DNA of 64,000 nt from Amyloporia xantha (Eukaryota > Basidiomycota > Agaricomycetes > Polyporales > Adustoporiaceae): NCBI GenBank assembly GCA_036971615.1, contig JAYKKR010000003.1, positions 1,550,001 to 1,614,000 on the forward strand. Reading direction: 5' to 3'. A program made the position numbers and the translations under genes. Shown here piece after piece: positions 56,897 through 64,000 of this stretch. The notes beneath the pieces are model-generated. The model was not told the origin of the DNA, ran no database searches, and saw only the letters and a program-made list of their open reading frames with translations. Each line of letters begins with the position of its first letter. Position 1 is the first letter of the stretch.

Positions 56897-58367
56897 TCAA
56901 ACAGAGTGGCAACCTACTGTTAACGCTTCAAATACCTCGGCAACCGATTCCTCGAGCTCTTCCGGTTTGGCGGGGCCTTTGCAATTGGCTTGAGGATCTA
57001 GGATTATATATAGCACTGTACGTAGTAAACTTACCTGTTTTTGCCCTCCAGATCTTGATGTAAGTGCCTTGCCCCTTATCTGCACTACCCGTTGCAATGA
57101 AACTGAATGTACCACGCTGACGCACCTAACACATTGTTCAGCCGTAAATGCATAGTACACATGATATCCTGCGATTGCTAATAACATACCGCGATAGCTT
57201 GTATCACATCATCTGGATAGCCCATGAGCACGAGAAATGTATCGGAGGGTGCCTAACGTACGGTCATGCGGTAACAGCTGGAAAAATTCTCCCAATGTTG
57301 TTTCCCAGATGCAAGCATTTCCAGTAGTTGTCCCGCAGACAACTGCACGGCCCTGGTGGAGGAAAGCCATTTGAAGTGCATGCTTGCTCTTGGGGGCAGC
57401 ATCGAACTTATATCGGCGGCGCGGCTGTTGTAGACCCCGTGTCCCCACAGCGTACAAATGTAGTTCATCGCTGAAGTTGTACACCATGAGGTTGCGTCCA
57501 TCCGGACTAAGGGCAGATGATCCTCTTCCGGAGAGATTGAATACTGTGATGCATATGAGAAGACGAGAAGCGCAGCCTACATGTTGGGAGTGGTTGAGCC
57601 CGTTAGAATATGCCACAAAGGAACTCTCGTCTTGGGGTCCCATCCACTAAATAAAAGATTTGAGTCGACGCACGCCTTCCACATCTTTTAACAGAAGACG
57701 TACATGACTCCGTGGGCAAGGTAGCAGACAACAAGAAGTTGACCTCTCCTGCTGAAGTGCACGCCAACGGCTCGAAGGCGATCATCCCCCACAAAGTCGC
57801 TCGCATCGGCCGGTGGGTTAGGAGGAGAAGGTAACTTGACACCTCCGGTATACAGATCTGTAACATCGGCGTGCAGGGAGCAACAACAAAGATTGAATAA
57901 ATTGGACTACCTTTAGTGTGTTCCCTTGTAATATGCACTTCTGGGCCAATGCTGACAGCAAGGCAATGCGTAACTGGATCGAAGTCGAGGCAGTGGATGG
58001 TACCTCTGACGCCCATAAGTATATCGTGGCGTTCATGGCCGCTCTGGGTTTCGTGGTCGAATAAGACGAGTCCGTATCGAAGAAAATAAAACTTACTAGA
58101 GAGAATCCTCGTACTTGAAATATTGTACCATTCGCACGCGACGATTAGAGTTTCGTAGTGTAACGGATGCCACAGAACGCGATCGACCGCGCTTTCGAAT
58201 AGCAGCCTATATAAGAATGTACCATCACCTACGTTCCAGATTATAAGTGCGTTGTCGTCACCGCCACTAGCTAGATAGTGTCCATCCGGAGAGAACGAAA
58301 GACAGTTGATACTAGCAGAATGTCCATCATTCAGAGTATGCAAGTGAACATAAGCCGTGGAAGACAT
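56897..58367 (-). CDS. WD40-repeat protein
   Basis: WD40 repeats form a beta-propeller used for protein interactions. The start at 58367 gives MSSTAYVHLHTLNDGHSASINCLSFSPDGHYLASGGDD with NALIIWNVGDG, a clear first repeat. Others are visible at RGTIHCLDFDPVTHCLAVSIG, SSALSPDGRNLMVYNFSDELHLYAVG, LQMAFLHQGRAVVCGTTTGNACIWE and GTFSFIATGSADKGQGTYIKIWRAKT. Introns of about 50 nt fall between repeats and keep phase (for example HD|HDVIQAIA|VRQRG). I end the gene at 56897 with TGPAKPEELEESVAEVFEALTV; the last exon is the least certain. About 390 residues. Agaricomycetes carry many solitary WD40 genes of this type with unknown partners; the transposon next door gives no functional clue. Confidence 0.75.
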
Positions 58368-59272
58368 GGTCTCAGAAAAAGAGGTGTTCAAGAAATGCGA
58401 TGTCCTAATACTAAGTCCAGCGGTATGGTACTTGTCAAGACAAAGAGTGAACACACGAGGCATACACGATCCTGAGTCGTGGAGTTGGAGGAATGACCCC
58501 GATCTTTGGATCGATCCAGACCAAATGGGAATCATATATAAAATGAGAATAAATGAATGGCACAAGCTACAGGTTATTTACTCGTACGATTCAATAAGGA
58601 AGAAGCATAAATAAATGAATTACAGGCGAAACTAAGGTGTTACAGTCGAAAGCCAAGATACAATCCGTCATCTTCACAGCCCCATGCTTTTTGCAGACGG
58701 CCACCCAGCGCGGGCCCATCACTCCGCGTGTTTATTGTGAGGAACGTCTTGCAATTCTGGAACATGCAGTATGAGCGAGGATGTGTCAGACTTTTGATAT
58801 GACTTACTGTTTAAGCCTTAGGGAGCGACAGCGGGGAGTCGATTCGGTGGCGAAACCAATACTTCTTGATGGGAGATCGAGGGAGAGACTACGCATGTAA
58901 TGTGGGCGAGGCACGATGACGGAGATTTCATCAAATGAGGTATGCAAATCCAATGTACTCGTGGTGTCTCATCATCAAAGTCGGAATAAACTCCTGCACC
59001 TTGAAAGAGCGTCCGGCGAAGTCCAGACAAAACAGTTCTCTTTCCTAAAGTCGGGTGGACATCTTGATAGGACGTGGAAGGAGCACGATGCCTGCGAACG
59101 AATGAGGAATAAGGCCGAGACACATTGAGCTTTAGAACGGGGAGACCAGATTGAATCTAGCAATCGCCCTGGGTTCTTCCCAAGGATAACCAGGTGAGTT
59201 AATCGATTCCATAGAGTTGTATGTCCTATTTAATAATGATTATTAACTAGACTTCAGAAGAGACGATGTGGC
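58368..59272. other. intergenic region, weak coding signal only
   Basis: A minus-strand fragment at about 58641-58760 reads like a final exon (TFLTINTRSDGPALGGRLQ, stop at 58637-58640), and 58818-59123 is open. I could not join them in phase, so no gene is called. Confidence 0.35.
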
Positions 59273-60101
59273 TTACTGATCCCTAGTTACTGGATGACCC
59301 TGCTCACGATGACGGCGGATGACAAGTGGATGGCGTGCTGATTGGTACAGGATGCCTGTGGCAATGCTGGCGAATAATAATGCGTACATGATGCGTGCGA
59401 GCCTGTGTATTGGGATGCCCGAGGCGATAGGAGATGGTAAAATTTCCCCAATCCTGCGAAAGACTGCTGTGGCTTGGACAATCCAGGGGTAGCATCGACG
59501 CCAGAACATGTGTAGAATCGCACCAGCATGGTCCCACAAAAAGCAACCAGCCAGCAGAATTGGGAAGAGCAACCAAAAGAATAACACACAGAAGAAACGT
59601 GACATCGCGATTACGATTGGCAATGCCTTAGGGACATGGTCCCAAGCCAGACAAACGAGCCACGTCGTGAACCATAGGCAGAAAATGATGATAGTTGTCA
59701 CAGTTTGAAGTGTACGAGTTACACAGTCGATGCAACTGATCCAGGTGTCAACTGATACACGAAGGGGTATGGCTGAGTTCGATATGAATCCAGATAGTAG
59801 TCGTGGGATAGCAGATGCCAAGAGCCAGCAGATACGGAGACAATATTTCACTGTGCCATATAACTCGGAGATTATTGTGCTGGCTGCGCTGATGAAACCG
59901 TAGAGAGTGATCCTGATCCATGTATACGACGTCTGAATTGGTGGATCCTACGTGACAAAGGAGGATAGCGTCAGGATATTACGGTTTTGAAGAAGTGCGT
60001 GTAACACATACAGGAGCATAATTCTCGACAGATTCAAAACTCAGAGAAGGGAGACTAGAGGCCGCAGTACGGGAGAATAAGTGACTCGGACCATGTCCCC
60101 G
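59273..60101 (-). CDS. multi-pass membrane protein of unknown function, 5' end unresolved
   Basis: Exon 59273-59947 encodes PPIQTSYTWIRITLYGFISAAS and three or four hydrophobic segments (KYCLRICWLLASAIPRLL, TVTTIIIFCLWFTTWLVCLAW, FFCVLFFWLLFPILLAGCFLW, RIMYALLFASIATGIL). A basic, His/Arg-rich tail follows, ending HPVTRDQ. Upstream exon 60012-60101 (GPSHLFSRTAASSLPSLSF) joins as NYAP|DPPIQ. No start codon is available in that exon, so more 5' exons exist, possibly those at 60515-61157. No transporter family was recognised. Confidence 0.55.
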
Positions 60102-60514
60102 CTAGAGCAAGAAACCTGGTCAATTGTCGTTCAAGTTATCCTAAATGGTGAACTGACTGTAAATCGCTGTGGTAGATTTATTGTCTGACGTTGAACTTGT
60201 GACAGCCTTAGCCGTCGCTATTCCCGCATATGAGAATGATATTCTCCAGGTTGACAAAGTTACAGAGAGCGTACCAGTTTGATACGCTTGCGAGCAAGCG
60301 CTTTAGCCCTCGCGACAGCCGCACTGTTGTGTTTACTTCTCGCAGTGTTATTATGCAAGACCTTTGCGCCAAGAAATGTGAGCTGAGGCTGTTGACTTTC
60401 CTTAACGACTTACCGGTACAAGGCGAACTCTGTGTCCGGCAGGGCCAGCACACAATAGTTTTGCCCTGAGATACTCTTCGCGATCGCTATGGGCTGCGCG
60501 CTTTCGTTTCTCCA

Positions 60515-61157
60515 CTAGAGACATGTTGTCGCGCCAAAGAGTGAATTGAAAAAGGGAAGCTCCAGAGTCCAATTGAGGCGAACAATACAGCTCTTCAGCA
60601 TTGCCGTCTGAGGCGGGTTGTCCTGCGGTTTATAGAACATCGGGGCACGCTCGAGGCCGACATCCGCTTGCATTGTGCCGTGGGATTCGACTGATAATCG
60701 GATAGTCAGAAATGGGTCGCGGAAGCAAATGGACCAGGAGGCAGGCATGCCTGACGGAATGCATGCAAGAAGGGGTGGCAAGTCCAGAGCGTGTTTGATC
60801 TAGATTACGTGTGTCCATGGAAGCTGTCCACAAGGCGAGCTTATCCGAATCTGCAGATCTGGGGAACGGCTAAGTGCCACTGGTTTCGCCTTCTCGCACA
60901 CTCTTCCATATCGAACATGTGATGTAGCGACTGGAAGTCCGGACAGATTCTCGGGATAGGTCACTACGCGAAGGCCAAATATTGTGCTGAAGGGAAGAAA
61001 AACAGGGAAGAGTAATTGGTCGGAAAATGGACGCGTGGTCACTGCAAAATTGCGATCGCGATGAATGATAAGTACGACCATCTTCAAATTTTGGTAGTCT
61101 TACCCCAGCCTTCCCCTCATCTACAGCCATTTCAAGCTCAGAGGACGTGAGGTCCAA
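60515..61157 (-). CDS. uncertain coding segment, possibly 5' part of the neighbouring membrane-protein gene
   Basis: A start at 61157 (MDLTSSELEMAVDEGKAG) is followed by a good GT-AG intron and LRVVTYPENLSGLPVATSHVRYGR. The best-looking segment, IRLSVESHGTMQADVGLE and KSCIVRLNWTLELPFFNSLFG, lies at 60515-60781. Both segments are in the same frame but are split by an in-frame TAG at 60800-60802. I could not place an intron there. It is either a spliced gene I have not resolved or a decayed one. Confidence 0.35.
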
Positions 61158-61377
61158 TGATATCCAGTAGCGAGAGCAACGGTCACTCCGGCGATCACTC
61201 CGTCCGAATTGTGGGACGCCCGGCAGGTTTCATTTTGAGTGGATGGCTACTAGAGAAACGGATTCAGAATAGACAGACTCGGAGTGGCAATAGTCGAAGA
61301 AGCATAAAGAACCCAAGTCACCATGCGCCACTTCGAGCTTACGGTCAATCCAAATCCTCGCCTGCTTTGACTAAGAC

Positions 61378-62192
61378 ATGAGCTCACCGCCCGAGGATAT
61401 GCCCAATTATGATTACCATGAATCAGGAACAGCACAGTTTAGGGTCATTGCTCGAGGGGTCAGTCAAATTCAGTTGGATTTCTTGTTTATTCGTCAAATT
61501 AACAACATGATTTCAGCGCCGCACTAGCAGCCAGGCGCCGAGTGACGGAAGTCTTGCTCAACCCGGCTGGGTGCTCGAGGCTGAGTTAACACCAGAGGTT
61601 CCGAACGTTAGTTCATTCGGAAGTGACATTACGGTGGATTACGGATTCTGTCTATTCCCGGAATTTGCACTGATGAATGATGGAAAGCTGTTGCTTCGCT
61701 TCTATAGTAATCTAATTCGTAAGTGTTTCGCCCTCTAGTCACTGAATGATAACTTATACGTCTCTCGCTCAGATTACTTGAATGAGAATGAGCAACTATT
61801 TGGTAACTCAAGGGAGGATATACTCGTCGTCCGTCTCAATGAAGGCGTAAGTCCATTGTGTTGCATCTATGTCATGCTTTGACTGACAATAAACTTAGCT
61901 CACCTGGTCCCTACGTGTTATGATACGCCGTGAACGCGAAAGCGGGATCTTCGAAACTACTATTGCTTCGCCTGCAATGTATAGGGAACTTACCCCTGCC
62001 GCTATCCAGGATTTGGAAGGCGTTGCGACCGCTGTCCGCATCCGGAATGCTCTTGTCGCTCGCACTCTTCCTACTTGGATCAGAGAGCAGTGGAGTCGTG
62101 CTGAGATTGCTATGGTAGTCTTTTGTATCGTGGTTTGCCTATATGCAGTCATTAGTCCCTATGCTCGTCATGTCTTGATAGGCGATTTGTGA
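61378..62192 (+). CDS. probable tail-anchored membrane protein, unknown function
   Basis: The start at 61378 gives MSSPPEDMPNYDYHESGTAQFRVIARG. An intron (61460-61515) joins RRTSSQAPSDGSLAQPGWVLEAE. Later exons give YGFCLFPEFALMNDGKLLLRFYSNL, DILVVRLNEG and LRVMIRRERESGIFETTIASPAMYRELTPAAIQ. The C-terminal 30 residues contain one transmembrane segment (IAMVVFCIVVCLYAVIS) and a short luminal tail, ARHVLIGDL. With no signal peptide, this fits a tail-anchored topology. About 215 residues and four exons, all in phase. I do not recognise a family. It converges with the coiled-coil membrane gene to the right. Confidence 0.6.
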
Positions 62193-62472
62193 TGATAAAT
62201 CAGGATTGTAATAGTATACTGCTTCGACGTTCACGATTCTTTTCCGATGCCCATACTTAGTTTTATCATAACTATGATCAAACCTTTCGCTGTTAGCATA
62301 CAGGGCTGATGTCGTTGCAAAATGATAGCCAAATGTTTCTTGATTGGAAGGAGAATAAAGCGTTAAGAACGAAATGAAGTGGCATAACGGAAAAAAGGAG
62401 CATAGCGGAATATGGGTCAAGTAATTCAAGAATGGCACAACATTTCAGACGAATTAAGATGACAGGTTGTAA

Positions 62473-64000
62473 TCAATGAGCACCTTCCTTAAAATCGTGA
62501 TAAGGGTAACTACGTGTCTCCACTTCTCGCTGACCTGGTCCGTCCAGTCCAGGGCGTACCTTCACCGCACTCAGACGCTCTAAACCTCTAGCGAGCATCT
62601 CGAGGACAACCTCCGGGTCCACAGCGGGGGATGTGAGCGCCCCAGAAGCGATCAATCGTAACTCCTCCACTTCTCGTTGCATACCCTCGAGGGTCGTCTG
62701 CACAGCGCGCACAAACCTCAACGAGCGTTCCGTGTAATCTCCTACGCGGTTCAAGACACGCAGATTGTATGCTAGGGCCGCTTTCTGGCGTCCGTTGAGT
62801 CGCAAGAGCGTCGATAGCTGGCTGTCGAGCTGCTGCTCTGCGAGCCGGAGATCACGTTTCTCGTCGGAGAGAACAGCGCCAATGGAGACCAGGTCCGCAT
62901 CCAAGCCGCTCACTTTTATGAGTGAGGCACTGCTTGCGAAGATTAAGTCCCGAAGAACCCTTTCGTACGTTTGCAGTGCTCGTTCAAACGCGCGAGGGAC
63001 GTCGGGATACGATATCTCGCAGGCTTCTTCGATCCCGAGGACCGTATTGATGCGTCGGCATGTCTTCTCCTGATGCGGCATGAAGACAGTCGACGAGTCT
63101 CTCATAAGGCGATAAAGATGGGCGTTAGTCGATATAATTCTTGGTTGAAGGTAAGCCGCTGAAAAGCTGATCTAGTGAAGTCACACTTACTGATCAAAGC
63201 CCGTACCAATTTTAGCAGAAAGTCTCTGGAGATCGCGACTGACAGTAAGGGCATCATCCGCAAATTGCTGTACAAGATTCCCTAACTCCAGACTGCCTTC
63301 CAGGTCACTCGACCGGATCACATTGACGAGATCAACTGAGGCAACGCGAGCCTCGGTCAAATCAAGTACAATCTCGGCATTTGCGCGACTCTCGCTCGCA
63401 ACGTTCTCGAGACCTCTAAATTGCGACTCCAAAAGACGAGGGAGGACAGCCCAGACGGTCGTATTCCGAGCCGGAGTCGAACAAAATCGAGTCCGAGACA
63501 CGAGCGAGAATTGGCAGAAGTATTGCGCGTCGTCGTGAATCTGATTGACCAAGGAAAATAGGGTGTACGAAATTGCAGCAAGTAGTACGGGTAACTGCAA
63601 GAAGAACGCTGTGCAGAATATCATGGCTAGTACTGTGTGAGAGTGCGAGACTAGGCAATTAACTGGGGTAGTTGCGCACCTTTGACGATGGAGTTTGCAA
63701 GACAATATCTCAGACGTGTATTCTTCGGCGTGAGGGTGCTGTGCGGACAGTGGAACCAGGGATATGGGATGAACGCTAGATGGTGGTTTGCAAGTAGAAG
63801 AAATAAAATCTCGGGATCGGGGACCAGGACAGGTGTTATTCCGAGATCTTCTAGGTACGCGCTTGAGAGCGCAGGTTCTCCAGTCAAAGACATAGCTGAC
63901 ATGCGTCTTAGGGGAGTGATGCGGCTAGCTTCTGAGATAGTGCGGACGTCCTTCCTCGTGTGCCAGGGCACGGAGCCATGTCTCGACCGCGGCGTATTGC
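62473..64000 (-). CDS. membrane-associated coiled-coil protein, 5' truncated by window edge
   Basis: The minus frame is open from the right window edge (NTPRSRHGSVPWHTRKDVRT), so the start lies outside. The first visible exon ends SIVK and splices to AMIFCTAFFLQLPVLLAAISYTLFSLV, a clear transmembrane segment. The rest is helical and heptad-rich: ESQFRGLENVASESRANAEIVLD, QFADDALTVSRDLQRLSAKIG, then GLDADLVSIGAVLSDEKRDLRLAEQQLDSQL and VEELRLIASGAL. The protein ends YHDFKEGAH. About 480 residues are visible, with three introns. I do not recognise a named family. The layout of one membrane anchor plus a long coiled coil suggests a tether or scaffold; that is inference. Confidence 0.65.

Overview
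The window is nuclear DNA of a filamentous basidiomycete, most likely an Agaricomycete. Almost every gene is cut by many 45-60 nt GT-AG introns. The housekeeping proteins are eukaryotic (GINS subunit Sld5, NC2-alpha, exosome Rrp42, SWI/SNF subunit, UCH37, a tRNA-Gly with an intron). The accessory content (Tnp2-type CACTA transposase, solitary WD40 gene, GH5 pair, serine-rich disordered proteins) is typical of mushroom-forming fungi. I worked out splice junctions by hand from reading frame and protein-family logic. Gene ends are usually firm, and internal exons were checked only where stated.

1-20.6 kb is dense and mostly core: the C-terminal end of a RhoGEF; a Vsb1-like SulP/STAS/cyclic-nucleotide-domain transporter; a short-chain dehydrogenase; Sld5; NC2-alpha; tRNA-Gly(UCC); a cysteine-rich zinc-binding protein; an SPX-RING ubiquitin ligase; a ZCCHC9-like zinc-knuckle protein; and a long disordered Ser/Lys-rich protein.

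20.6-22.6 kb is an AT-rich island carrying two related MITE-like repeats with CACTGCAAA termini. 23-40 kb returns to genes: an Sfh1/SNF5 chromatin remodeller subunit, prolidase, Rrp42, two head-to-head GH5 paralogs, an FAD monooxygenase, a possible inserted repeat, and a UCH37-type deubiquitinase whose expected catalytic Asp reads as Asn.

40-64 kb is accessory. It holds a small secreted Cys-containing protein, repeat-rich DNA, two orphan minus-strand genes, and an approximately 8 kb two-gene CACTA-like transposon (an intact-looking Tnp2 transposase plus an upstream accessory ORF with a frameshift). After that come a WD40 protein and a cluster of membrane or coiled-coil proteins of unknown function.

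The observations most worth follow-up are: the frameshifted GH5 copy whose frame is restored by a possible new 43-nt intron; the two-gene transposon with a tandem repeat array in front of its transposase; and the Asp-to-Asn change in UCH37.
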